Source: Oscillospiraceae bacterium (GTDB lineage Bacteria > Bacillota > Clostridia > Oscillospirales > Oscillospiraceae). From it: DNA of 64,000 nt. Shown piece by piece: positions 26,792-35,754 of this stretch. The notes under the pieces are model-generated. The model was not told where the DNA came from. It worked only from the letters and a program-made list of their open reading frames with translations, and did no database searches. The stretch is from NCBI GenBank assembly GCA_910574635.1, contig CAJTCG010000004.1:162131-226130 (forward strand), given 5' to 3'. Positions within the stretch are counted from its first letter, which is position 1; each line of letters opens with the position of its first letter. A program made the translations under genes and the position numbers.

Positions 26792-29700
26792 TCAGGGTAA
26801 ACGGCCCATTCCGTAATAATGAGACTGCCAGTAGTTGCTGTTGATGTTGGCATAGGAGATGGGATTTCCACAGTGAATCATTTGCCCATTGCCCACATAA
26901 ATGCCCACATGGGTTACGCCGTTTGGATTCGGTGCGTCGTAGGTGTGCCAGAAGAAAATGAGATCGCCGGGTTGAGCGTTTTCCATGGACACGGGGGTAC
27001 AGATGTTATAGAGGCCCTGCGCCCCCAGCCGCCCCACATCCCAGCCGCTGTGATTGATTACCCAGCTTACAAAGCCGGAACAGTCAAACGAGGTGGAGGG
27101 AGAACTGCCGCCCCAAACGTAGGGGAACCCCAGATATTTCTCCGCTTCCTCCAGCATAGCGGCAAAGGTGTCGTTGGTGGGCGGCTCTCCGGGGTAGTCC
27201 GGGATAACAGGCCCGCCCGGTGCGCCGGGAATCGCCCCGGCGGTTGAATCGTCATAGCCGGTGTCCACGAAATAATAGGGATTCAGGTACTCGCCGTTCA
27301 ACATGACCTCCAGGTGCAGGTGCGGCCCGGTGCTGTTGCCGGTGCTGCCCACAGCGGCGATCACGTCTCCCCGCTTGACCTCCTGGCCCGCGCTGACGGA
27401 GATGCTGGAACAGTGGGCATACCGGGATTGATAGCCCTTTTCGTCCTCAATTCCTACGGACAGGCCGTAACTGCCAGCGTCTCCGGCGGAAATTACCCGC
27501 CCGTCATGGATTGCCCGGATTGGCGTTCCCTGGGCCACGGCAATATCCACGCCCCGGTGCAGGTTCTTCTCCCCGCTGATGGGGTGGACCCGGTAGCCGT
27601 AGCCGCTGGACACATAGCCAAGCCATGGGAAGTCAAAGGGATTCCCATACGCCTGCCGGTTGCCGAGGGTCTGCATATACACGCCATAGCGGTCCGTCTG
27701 CTCACCAGGGGACAGGCTCCCGGCGATAATGCCGGACAGGGGCCGGACGGTCAGCGTGGTTTGCAGGACGTACCAGTCGTAGGGGTCGCCGTTGCTGTCA
27801 TAGCGGGTTTCCACGATAACCTCCCGTGTAAGGGTGTATTGCTCACCAAACAGCCGCGCAAGCTCCCCCTGGACCTGCTCAAAGGTAAAGGCGTTGAACA
27901 CGGTGGAGAGGTAGCCCATCAGCTCATAGGGGTTGTGGCTGATCTCCCCGATGTTGTAGCGGTATTCGTCATAGCCGGGATGGTTTTCCTCGGTCATGTC
28001 AATGCCTATCTGCAAATCCGTCTCCATTTCCGTGTAGTAGAGGTCCGCATTGCAAATGTCCTGCTCATCCGCCATGTAGGAGGCGGAGATATAGGAGGAT
28101 TGGAAACCGGAGAGCATAGCGGTACAGGAGGTCATGCCAGCGGAGAAGAACAACACCACCATGGCCAGCATTGCCACAACCAGCAAAAGGGACTTTCTCG
28201 CCGCCACGTACTGCTGAACTGCCCGGACGATCTGCCCGGTGGCGTGGACCACGTTTTGGGTAAAGTGCGCCGTCTGCTTCGCTTCATGTGCGGCCTGGGC
28301 GTACTTTCGTTTGATTTTCTGCTTCTGCATCCACTTGGCAAGCGCGTTCTTCCGCTGTAATTCCGGGTTATCCCGGAGGGCGGTCTGCCACGCCAGATTG
28401 AGACGCTCCTTTGCCGCCCGCTGTTCCGCTTGGCGTAGAGTTTGGTAGGGCTTGGAGCGGCGGAGGTTTCTCTGCCAGCGCAGGGCACGTCCCACGCCCT
28501 GCTCCATAAATAATTCGCTTTTGTGAGCAGCCTCCACCGCCACATTCTGCCGCTCGGATTCGTGGATTTTGCCGTGGAGCTTCATCACTGCCGCCGTTTT
28601 TGCCATGCCAACGCCACGGGCGGTTAGGGAGGGCTTACGGTACTCCGGCAAAACCTCCTGCTCAAAGTGGAGACGGCGGTGGAGTTTGCCCGTCTCACCG
28701 TCCGGCTCTGGCTGAAAGGATAGGCGGCGCTTGGCGGGAAGATTATCACGGGCCTCCTCCACCTTTTGCTCCGCCCGTTCCACTCGGCGCACCGCTTTCT
28801 GATACTTCCGGCTGGGCGGCGGGGTATCTTCCTTTGGCGCAGAGGCCGGGGCGCTGTCAGTGGTGGGGGTTGGGTCCTCGAATTGCAGCCGGGGCCGGTC
28901 CGCTTTTCCAACGGCGGAGTGGGCAGCGAACTTTGCCGCCTGCCGCTTTTGATACGCCCCCCGATCATCCGGCGCAGAGGACGACCCTTCTACTAAAGGG
29001 CTGTCCCGCTGGCGGGTATCGCCCTCGCCATCCGCAGACGGCTCCGCCTGCTGACCATCCTCCGGTTGGGCGGCATTGGCGGCGTGCTCCATGACCTGTC
29101 GCTTCTTCACCGCCCGTTTCGCGTTAGCGGACGGTTCAGCGTCAGGGACCGGAACCTCCGAACCTTCAAAATGAAGCCGCCCACCGCCGTCCGGTATCAG
29201 GCGGGAGGGCTGGAGTTCGTCCGCAGGACGGGCGGCATCCGGGGGAAACCGCCGCGCCTGTCGTTTTATCATCTTCGTCCTGCCATCAGTGGTAGGCGGT
29301 TCACCCTCCGCCGCTGTAAAGTTCAGCCGTCCGCCGCCCTCTACCGGGCGGGGCGGTCGCCTTGCCGGAGCGGGGACGGGTGGCTGGCTTTGCATAGGAA
29401 CGTCCCCAGCCGAGCGCGTAGGGGCGGGCGGGCCGTCCAAAGATCGGGCGGCATCCGGGGTGTGCTTTGCCGCCTGTTGCTGCTTGGTTTTTTTAAGGTT
29501 CTTCCGCTTGCGCCCCTTTCGGGAAGCTGGCGGGGGGGCCTCACTGGCAACGGGAGCGTCCATCATGGGCGCGTCCGCAGCCATCCGCATGGAGGGAGCA
29601 TCCGGCGCAGGGGTATCCGGTACGCTGACTGGCTCCTGGGCGGCATAGACCGCTTCCTCCGCCGTCTGCTGGACGGGCCGGGGCTGTTTCCGCCGTTTTT

Positions 29701-29908
29701 TACCGGGGGAAACGGAATCGCCGCCGCCCCGCTGGGCCGCACGGTGGCCCGCCGCCTGTTCCAGGGGACGGGCCGGACCGAATGATATGTCCGCCGTGCG
29801 CTGGCTGACCCGCTTTTCCTCGCCGGTAGCCATGTTTTGCTCCACCAGACCGTCTCGGCCCAGCTTTTGCACCGTTTTTGCCCTGGCCTGGAACTGTTTA
29901 CCGCTCAT
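26792..29908 (-). CDS. CD1108-type T4SS wall hydrolase: M23 peptidase plus NlpC/P60
   Basis: 1038 residues. A long disordered cytoplasmic N-terminus (1-410) contains five R-L-x-F motifs (RLNF, RLHF, RLQF, RLSF, RLHF). Then come a helical basic region, one membrane helix (LLLVVAMLAMVVLFFSAGMT, about 580-600), a stalk, an M23 metallopeptidase (about 760-880; HRGVDIAV, HCSS, GPHLHLEV) and a C-terminal NlpC/P60 domain (about 915-1038; FDCSGFVSWV with the catalytic Cys, and THVGIYVG with the His). It would open peptidoglycan for the conjugation channel. The start overlaps the upstream stop as ATGA. Confidence 0.9.
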   Translation of the reverse strand: MSGKQFQARAKTVQKLGRDGLVEQNMATGEEKRVSQRTADISFGPARPLEQAAGHRAAQRGGGDSVSPGKKRRKQPRPVQQTAEEAVYAAQEPVSVPDTPAPDAPSMRMAADAPMMDAPVASEAPPPASRKGRKRKNLKKTKQQQAAKHTPDAARSLDGPPAPTRSAGDVPMQSQPPVPAPARRPPRPVEGGGRLNFTAAEGEPPTTDGRTKMIKRQARRFPPDAARPADELQPSRLIPDGGGRLHFEGSEVPVPDAEPSANAKRAVKKRQVMEHAANAAQPEDGQQAEPSADGEGDTRQRDSPLVEGSSSAPDDRGAYQKRQAAKFAAHSAVGKADRPRLQFEDPTPTTDSAPASAPKEDTPPPSRKYQKAVRRVERAEQKVEEARDNLPAKRRLSFQPEPDGETGKLHRRLHFEQEVLPEYRKPSLTARGVGMAKTAAVMKLHGKIHESERQNVAVEAAHKSELFMEQGVGRALRWQRNLRRSKPYQTLRQAEQRAAKERLNLAWQTALRDNPELQRKNALAKWMQKQKIKRKYAQAAHEAKQTAHFTQNVVHATGQIVRAVQQYVAARKSLLLVVAMLAMVVLFFSAGMTSCTAMLSGFQSSYISASYMADEQDICNADLYYTEMETDLQIGIDMTEENHPGYDEYRYNIGEISHNPYELMGYLSTVFNAFTFEQVQGELARLFGEQYTLTREVIVETRYDSNGDPYDWYVLQTTLTVRPLSGIIAGSLSPGEQTDRYGVYMQTLGNRQAYGNPFDFPWLGYVSSGYGYRVHPISGEKNLHRGVDIAVAQGTPIRAIHDGRVISAGDAGSYGLSVGIEDEKGYQSRYAHCSSISVSAGQEVKRGDVIAAVGSTGNSTGPHLHLEVMLNGEYLNPYYFVDTGYDDSTAGAIPGAPGGPVIPDYPGEPPTNDTFAAMLEEAEKYLGFPYVWGGSSPSTSFDCSGFVSWVINHSGWDVGRLGAQGLYNICTPVSMENAQPGDLIFFWHTYDAPNPNGVTHVGIYVGNGQMIHCGNPISYANINSNYWQSHYYGMGRLP

Positions 29909-30711
29909 AGAGCCGCCTCCTGGGGCTTATGTTCTTTGTCTGGCGCGGGAGCGGGCTGTCCGGCAATTTCCGCCTTTTTTTCCGCCAAAGCCTGACGAAT
30001 AGAGGGCTTTTTTTCCGCCTGACGCTCTGCCCGCGCCTCCCGTGCGGCCTCCGCCGACAGCTCCAGGCTCTCCACCCTGCCAATAGCGGCGAGAGTGGCG
30101 TTGTTCATGTTGGACAGCAGACTTTTCGTGGCCCGCATGGGAGCGAGGACCATGGACTGAAAGCGGCCCTCCTGCCCGCCATCCACCACCTGCGTCTCCT
30201 TGCCGGTCAGGGTACGTCCAGCGTTCTTCAAATGACCGCCCACGCTCCGCAGCTCATGGCCGACGCTCTCCACCTTCTCAATGTTCTGCTTCGTGTCAGC
30301 AATCATGCCACTGATCTGCTCCTGCAAGGATTCCAGCACATTTTTGGCTCCAATGGCGGACACGGCCTTGTCCAATGCAGTCACACCCGCCTCCTTGAAA
30401 TTTTCCACAGCGGCGGCGGCACATCCGGCGATCTTCTCCCACAGGTTATCCAGCGTTGCCTTAATCTGGTGTGCCTTATGTTCCAGCTTCGCCGCCGCGC
30501 CCTGCATGATATATTTGGCGGACGGCTCCCGCACCTGGGTAAGCTGTTGGCGGACTTCCTGCAACTCCTGAAGAACAGCTTCATACTGCCGATTCATACC
30601 GTCCATATACCACATAAGTGCGGACAAGTCCTGCACCTGCCCCTGCCGCCCGTTTTCCTCCAGCAGTTTCATAAACTGCTGGATCGTCTCGTTACTCTGT
30701 AACGGGTCCAC
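29905..30711 (-). CDS. Coiled-coil ICE protein (DUF6674-like)
   Basis: 268 residues, almost all helical. An N-terminal helical bundle (MDPLQSNETIQQFMKLLEEN, YEAVLQELQEVRQQLTQVRE) is followed by a long region with SISAIGAKN-like and IEKVESVGHELRSVGGHLKN heptads. It resembles DUF6674 proteins next to CD1108-type genes. The tail has KKPSIRQAL, the shared motif, 34 residues from the end. Start is GTG 30711 after GGAGG; it overlaps the methylase stop by 20 bases. It may link the T4SS to other proteins through its coils. Confidence 0.65.
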   Translation of the reverse strand: MDPLQSNETIQQFMKLLEENGRQGQVQDLSALMWYMDGMNRQYEAVLQELQEVRQQLTQVREPSAKYIMQGAAAKLEHKAHQIKATLDNLWEKIAGCAAAAVENFKEAGVTALDKAVSAIGAKNVLESLQEQISGMIADTKQNIEKVESVGHELRSVGGHLKNAGRTLTGKETQVVDGGQEGRFQSMVLAPMRATKSLLSNMNNATLAAIGRVESLELSAEAAREARAERQAEKKPSIRQALAEKKAEIAGQPAPAPDKEHKPQEAAL

Positions 30712-31504
30712 TGATAAGCGCCTCCTTCCTAAATTCGCTGGCCCGTTTTACCGCCATGTCGCAGTAAGCAGGGTCAATCTCCGCACCCAGGTAATCCCGG
30801 CCCGCCATCATTGCCGCCACCGCTGTACTGCCGCTGCCCATAAAGCCGTCAAAGATTAGCTCTCCGGGCTGGCTGGAAATCTGAATCAGCCAAGATAAAA
30901 ACTCCGCATTTTTGATGGTAGGATGATATATCCGGTGTTTCTTCTGCCACACAGAATTGTAAGTTGCCTTGGGATATTCCGTCCCGAACCAACAAGCGTT
31001 GAATCGGGTCTTATACCGCTTGCTCGGATTTGCCCCTGGGCGGGGCCGCGTCCCCTCCTTCTTCCGGTTTTGCAGCAGAGGCGTATGGTTGAAAGTCCGC
31101 CGCCCCTTTTGGCAAAAAATGAGCCATTCAGCGTTGTTGGCATAGCTGCCCTGCAAATCGCCAATCCCACCAACGGTGCCCTTTTCTACTACCAAACAAT
31201 TCTTGATGGAGAAACCTGCCTCCTTCAAACAGTTATAATGGTAGGGATAGCAGTCAAAGCGGGTAAAGAAATAGGCGTGGCTGTCATTCCGCAGAATGCG
31301 GTAGCTCTCCCTGGCGAACTGTTCATAGTCAATGCCGCTATCACCGGCGATGGGAGGGTGCGGACATCGGGCAAAGTTATTTTGATACCGGATGCCGTAA
31401 GGAGGGTCGGTTAGAATCATGGATACATAGCCGTCCGGGATCTGTGAAAACAGCTCCATACAATCCATCCGGTAGATTCGATTTCGCTCCGGCTCCATGG
31501 TCAT
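30692..31504 (-). CDS. Site-specific DNA N4-cytosine/N6-adenine methyltransferase
   Basis: 270 residues. The catalytic motif DPPYGIRY is near the N-terminus (about 33-40) and the SAM-binding motif FDGFMGSGSTAVAA near the C-terminus, the order of beta-class enzymes. It adds a methyl group to an amino group of A or C; the target sequence cannot be read. No restriction partner is nearby, so it is a solitary methylase, likely shielding the ICE from host restriction. The start ATG 31504 overlaps the virB4 stop as ATGA. Confidence 0.88.
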   Translation of the reverse strand: MTMEPERNRIYRMDCMELFSQIPDGYVSMILTDPPYGIRYQNNFARCPHPPIAGDSGIDYEQFARESYRILRNDSHAYFFTRFDCYPYHYNCLKEAGFSIKNCLVVEKGTVGGIGDLQGSYANNAEWLIFCQKGRRTFNHTPLLQNRKKEGTRPRPGANPSKRYKTRFNACWFGTEYPKATYNSVWQKKHRIYHPTIKNAEFLSWLIQISSQPGELIFDGFMGSGSTAVAAMMAGRDYLGAEIDPAYCDMAVKRASEFRKEALISGPVTE

Positions 31505-34002
31505 CCGCCGTCCTCCGCCAAGTCCTCCAACTTGGTGGTCATAATGGAGTACAGCTCTGTATCCTTCGGGAAGTGGTCCACAAAGGGGATGATGACGCTC
31601 CCGAAAAACAAAAGCCCCTCGCCAGCGTTGGAGTTGGTCACATAACCAAGCTGGTGAGGGGAAATATTGAGCTGTTTTGCCAGGATTTGACGGTCGCCGC
31701 CCGCCTGGTTCAGCATATAAATGAAATCGCTGTTTTCCAGGATATTCTCAATCTCACGGGAGGAAAGCAGGTCCTTTACATTTTGGGTAAGACCGGTCGG
31801 GATACCGCCCCATTTTCTGAACCGCTTCCAAATCTCCACCGTATAGGCGGCGGTCTGTTCCTCCCGCAAGAGAAGGTGCATTTCGTCAATGTAGAGGCGG
31901 GTGGACTTATGGGCTTCCCGGTTCTCGCTGACCCGGCCCCACACCTGATCTTGAACCACCTGCATACCGAATTTTTTGAGCTGCTTGCCCAGCTTTTTAA
32001 TCACATAGCACACAATCCGGCTGTTGATTTTCACATTGGTCCGGTGGTTGAATACGTTGAGGGAACCGCTGACGTAGATCTCCAACGCCGTGGCAAGCCG
32101 CTGGGCCTCCGGCTCCGGCTGTTGGCAGAGAAGTGCGTGGAGGTCTCCCAGCACCGGCATTTTCTCAGGCCTGGGGTCTTGCAGATATTCCCGGTAGACC
32201 ATGTGTACACAGCGGTCAATGACCGTTTTCTCCACAGGCTCCAGACCGGCCTTGCCGCCCACGATCAGCTCCATGAGGGAGAGGATGAAATCGCTTTTCA
32301 GCGTCAGAGGGTTATCATCATCACTGTAATTGAGGTTCAGGTCCATGGGGTTGATGAATTGGTCCGAGGCGGGGGAAATGTCGATCACCTGCCCGCCCAG
32401 CCGCCGCACCAGGGGCGAATATTCGTCCTCTGGGTCGATAATGGCAATATCATCCGTGGTGATAAGGAACGAGTTGGCGATCTCCCGCTTGGCGGAGAAG
32501 GATTTACCGCTTCCGGGAGTGCCAAGGATTAGCCCGTTGGGGTTTTTAAGTTTCTTGCGGTCCGCCAGAATCAGGTTATTGGAAAGAGCGTTCAGCCCGT
32601 AATAAAGGGCCTCCCCCTGCATGAAAAGCTCCTGGGTGGTAAAGGGCACGAAAATAGCGGTGCTGCTGGTGGTGAGGCCACGCTGAATGGCGATCTGGTT
32701 CAGGCCCAGAGGGAGGGAGGACATAAGGCCCTGCTCCTGCTGGTAGTCCAGCCGCCGCAGGGCGCAGTTGTACTTTTGCGCGATGCCCGCCGCCTGGAAT
32801 ACGTTGTTCTCCAGCTTTTGCCGCGTCTCCGCCGTGTTCATCACCAGCATGGTGACGAGGAACATCCGCTCATTCCGGGATTGCAGGTCCTCCAAAAGCG
32901 TCTTGGCCTCCGCGCCGTAGGTGGCGAGATCAGAGGGGATGATGTCCATATCATACCCCGCTCTGACTGCTTTTTTCTGTTCCTCAATGGTCATTTTCTG
33001 TAAATCGGTGATCTTTCGCTTCACATTTTTAATGGCCGCGCTCTGGTCAATGGACTGGATATGGAGCGTGACTACCATACTGCTCTCCAGGTCCAGGAAG
33101 TCCGCCAGCATACGGTCCGTCAGCTCCGGGGCCAGGATTTGCAGGAAGGACATTGCCCCATAGGTCCTGCCAATCTGGAACATCCGGCCATTCTTAAAAG
33201 TGAAGCTGTCCGGGGCAATGAAGTCCTTGCTGGACAGGCCCGTCTTGCAGATCGCATCCCAGGCGAAGCGGAACTTCTGATTGTCCGCCGGGTGGAACAT
33301 CTTATGGAGGACGGCCAGCCGCTCATAGCCATTGAGGGAGTGCGCCCGCACCCCCAGGGTCTTGAAATTAGCCAGCACATCCGCCTCAATGCGTTCCAGC
33401 CGGGGCTTGGCCTCCTTCAGACTGTCCGCCTCCACGCCAAAGGTGATGTACTTGGTCTTGGTCAGGCCGTTGTTGCCCTTAGAGAGCTGCCCTTGCAGCA
33501 TATCCGAATATTCTTCCCGGATGCTGTTGAAAGCGTCCGTCTGGTCGGGGATATGGATGGACTGGCGCTGCTCCTCCATGTCAGCGGGCTGGTTGAGGAA
33601 CGAAAACTGGACCTGGATGGAGGAGTCAAAATAATTGAGGAAATCGCACCAGTTCTCAAAAATCAGGTTTTTGTCCTCATTTTGCGCCAACTGGTAGTTT
33701 ATATCGTAGAATTGGACCTGCTTTGTAAAGAAATGCTCCGACACCACGCAGATGCCGTCCCGGCACATCTCCCGGTAGGGGATGGTCTGCTGGGCGGTGC
33801 GGGGGATTTTGCCGTCCCGCTTGGCCTTCTGGACGGAAGCGGACAGCCGCCGCTTCTGGCGGCTGGTGAGCTTGGCGTCCGGGGTCAGGCGGATGGTGTC
33901 CCGCAGATCGGCTTTATCTTTTTTGTGCTGTCTTTTTGCCACTTGCAGATTTTTTACTTGCTTTTCCTGCTTTTTTTGCAATAGCATGAACCTCCTTTTC
34001 AT
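31501..34002 (-). CDS. virB4: VirB4-like T4SS ATPase
   Basis: 833 residues. The Walker A motif GTPGSGKSFSAKREI lies near residue 495, and IAIIDPEDEYSPLVRRLGG is the hallmark segment after it. RLYIDEMHLLLREEQTAAY holds Walker B, and FRKWGGIPTGLTQNVKDLL is typical of the family. The N-terminal ~400 residues are the VirB4 entry domain. It powers assembly and substrate passage in the conjugation channel. The start is uncertain: ATG 34002 or ATG 33987 (AAGGAGG only 3 bases before). Both lie inside the prgI 3' end, so the genes overlap by up to 89 bases. Confidence 0.92.
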   Translation of the reverse strand: MKRRFMLLQKKQEKQVKNLQVAKRQHKKDKADLRDTIRLTPDAKLTSRQKRRLSASVQKAKRDGKIPRTAQQTIPYREMCRDGICVVSEHFFTKQVQFYDINYQLAQNEDKNLIFENWCDFLNYFDSSIQVQFSFLNQPADMEEQRQSIHIPDQTDAFNSIREEYSDMLQGQLSKGNNGLTKTKYITFGVEADSLKEAKPRLERIEADVLANFKTLGVRAHSLNGYERLAVLHKMFHPADNQKFRFAWDAICKTGLSSKDFIAPDSFTFKNGRMFQIGRTYGAMSFLQILAPELTDRMLADFLDLESSMVVTLHIQSIDQSAAIKNVKRKITDLQKMTIEEQKKAVRAGYDMDIIPSDLATYGAEAKTLLEDLQSRNERMFLVTMLVMNTAETRQKLENNVFQAAGIAQKYNCALRRLDYQQEQGLMSSLPLGLNQIAIQRGLTTSSTAIFVPFTTQELFMQGEALYYGLNALSNNLILADRKKLKNPNGLILGTPGSGKSFSAKREIANSFLITTDDIAIIDPEDEYSPLVRRLGGQVIDISPASDQFINPMDLNLNYSDDDNPLTLKSDFILSLMELIVGGKAGLEPVEKTVIDRCVHMVYREYLQDPRPEKMPVLGDLHALLCQQPEPEAQRLATALEIYVSGSLNVFNHRTNVKINSRIVCYVIKKLGKQLKKFGMQVVQDQVWGRVSENREAHKSTRLYIDEMHLLLREEQTAAYTVEIWKRFRKWGGIPTGLTQNVKDLLSSREIENILENSDFIYMLNQAGGDRQILAKQLNISPHQLGYVTNSNAGEGLLFFGSVIIPFVDHFPKDTELYSIMTTKLEDLAEDGG

Positions 34003-34333
34003 GATGATTCAGCCGCTCTATGGCGGCGTAGAGATTGTCGGTCTGGTAGGGACGGACCTTGGGGGCGAGGAACTGCGCCCGGATGAAGTGGCCCAGCGCC
34101 TTCTCCAAGGGCTGGCCGTCCTTTTCGTAGATGCCGAACAGGAAGAAGGGCAGCATGAGGCCGATCATCAGCAGAGCCGCAGCCTCGTTGCTGAGGCTGT
34201 TCCGGGTGAGCATATAGGTGGGTACGCCAATCAGACCGCCTACGCCGAAACAGATGAGTTGGCGCGAGGTCAGGTTGAACGCCACCTTCGTCTTTACTTT
34301 GGCGAGGTCCTTCGGGACAGGGACAAAGGGCAT
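33914..34333 (-). CDS. PrgI-family membrane protein
   Basis: 139 residues starting MPFVPVPKDLAKVKTKVAFN at ATG 34333 (AAGGAGG 7 bases before). Two adjoining membrane helices follow (LICFGVGGLIGVPTYML and AALLMIGLMLPFFLFGIY), then a cytoplasmic part ending in a lysine-rich tail. PrgI is a small inner-membrane T4SS part, VirB3-like, always next to virB4. Its 3' end is overlapped by the virB4 start. Confidence 0.9.
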   Translation of the reverse strand: MPFVPVPKDLAKVKTKVAFNLTSRQLICFGVGGLIGVPTYMLTRNSLSNEAAALLMIGLMLPFFLFGIYEKDGQPLEKALGHFIRAQFLAPKVRPYQTDNLYAAIERLNHHEKEVHAIAKKAGKASKKSASGKKTAQKR

Positions 34334-34335
34334 GG

Positions 34336-35751
34336 TTACGCCTCCTTTCGCAGCACATCCCGGATGCCCTGCATGATGTAGGCCACACACGGGACGGCGA
34401 CGCTGTTGCCCAACATAGAATAACGCTTGGTATCGCTGATAGGCTTACCATCGTGGCCGTACTCCGTCCAAAAATCCGGGAACCCCATCAACCTCTCAGC
34501 TTCAAGGGGGGTCAGCCGCCGCACACAAAAGCCGATACGGACCGGATTCTGATAGTTCAGCGAATAACCTCCCGATTTGGTTTTTGCCTGCAATGTGCCG
34601 CTGATTTCTTCCGTCTCCCGGAGATTACGGCAATCCACCGCACTGACAAACACATTGCTTTGCTGGTTTGCGAGTAAGGTCGGAGCCGTTTCTTCCTGGT
34701 AGCCCACACTTCCTGACGCACTCCCAGCCTTATGCCGGAATCCGGGGCTGCTGACGCGGAAGTCCAGTTCGCTCCCCATCCCAGCGGGCCGGGAGAGGCC
34801 AGCGCCGGAGGCGCACAGTGTTCCGGCAATCTGCGGATGCACCAGGAGGGGCCGCTCATGGGCCACGGTCAGGGGGGATTGATTGTCCAGAATACCAGCT
34901 TTGGCCTGCCCGGTTCCCATGCACAGCATCCCAGCTACAATAGGCAGATTTCCATGGGTCTGGCTGCGGAGGGTGGGGGAAATGCCGGACCGTTCCACCG
35001 TCATGGAATCGCCGCCCTGGTCGTTCAGGACCTCGACAATCCCGCCTGCTGCATCAGGGCTGTTTTCAGCAAAGGCGGTAAGTCCTTGCCGCGGCGTTCC
35101 GCCCGCCTCAAAATACCCGCACAGGCTTTTGGGGACAAACAGTATTTCTCCGGCGCTTTTTCCTCTAAAATCTGCGACAAGAAACAAGCGCCTGCGCCGC
35201 TGTGCTGTTCCGAAATGTTGGGCGTCGTACACGCACCAAGCGAGATCAACGCCTCGGCCTCGCGCCATTCCGGCGTTTGCCCACTTTCCAGATCGAGGCA
35301 TTGAAACCTTACTCTTTGTGAACGCCGCAAGCACGGCCTGATAGTCACGTCCAGCCGCCGAACTCGTTGCGCCGACAACGTTTTCCCAGATTGCAAATTT
35401 GGGGTATTCGCCATGTGTCGCCTCCCTCATTTCATCAATAATTCGTATGGCCTCCATGAAAAGGCCGCTTCGCTCATCCGCGAGGCCCCGGCGCAGGCCA
35501 GCCAGAGAAAGCCCCTGGCAGGGACTTCCAAAAGTGATAATATCCACGGGCGGCAGCTTCGCACCGTCCAGCCGGGTAATGTCGCCCACATGAACCATAT
35601 CCGGGAAATGGCGCCGGGTAACGGATATGCACTCCGGCACGATCTCACTAGCCCACAAAGAGCGGATACCGTAAAAAGAAGCGGCATAGGGAAAGCCCCC
35701 TATGCCGTCAAAAAGTGATCCTAATGTTAAGTTGGTTTTTCCGTAGAAAAT
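34336..35751 (-). CDS. DNA C5-cytosine methyltransferase with an apparent ATT start
   Basis: Motifs of a complete C5 methylase: FDGIGG (motif I, SAM site, about 14-19), SPCQGLS with catalytic Cys78, WENVVGA (Glu123), QRRRRLFLVA (motif VIII, about 184), and a C-terminal motif IX/X region ending in LMGFPDFWTEYG and GNSVAVP. The first ATG/GTG/TTG in frame (TTG 35658) would remove motif I. The frame is open only back to the TAA at 35755-35757, and the sole well-placed start is ATT 35751, with GGGAGGTG about 9 bases before it. A 471-residue product results. Weak start use, decay or a sequence error are possible. Confidence 0.82.
   Translation of the reverse strand: MFYGKTNLTLGSLFDGIGGFPYAASFYGIRSLWASEIVPECISVTRRHFPDMVHVGDITRLDGAKLPPVDIITFGSPCQGLSLAGLRRGLADERSGLFMEAIRIIDEMREATHGEYPKFAIWENVVGATSSAAGRDYQAVLAAFTKSKVSMPRSGKWANAGMARGRGVDLAWCVYDAQHFGTAQRRRRLFLVADFRGKSAGEILFVPKSLCGYFEAGGTPRQGLTAFAENSPDAAGGIVEVLNDQGGDSMTVERSGISPTLRSQTHGNLPIVAGMLCMGTGQAKAGILDNQSPLTVAHERPLLVHPQIAGTLCASGAGLSRPAGMGSELDFRVSSPGFRHKAGSASGSVGYQEETAPTLLANQQSNVFVSAVDCRNLRETEEISGTLQAKTKSGGYSLNYQNPVRIGFCVRRLTPLEAERLMGFPDFWTEYGHDGKPISDTKRYSMLGNSVAVPCVAYIMQGIRDVLRKEA
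35683..35706. other. Hairpin in the start region of the C5 methylase gene
   Basis: GGCATAGGG (35683-35691) and CCCTATGCC (35698-35706) form a perfect 9-bp stem with a 6-base loop. It lies within the codons for motif I and its flank (GIGGFPYA), about 45-70 bases after the ATT start. It might slow translation or be a methylation or binding target. It is coding sequence, so selection for protein is an alternative. Confidence 0.5.
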
Positions 35752-35754
35752 AGG

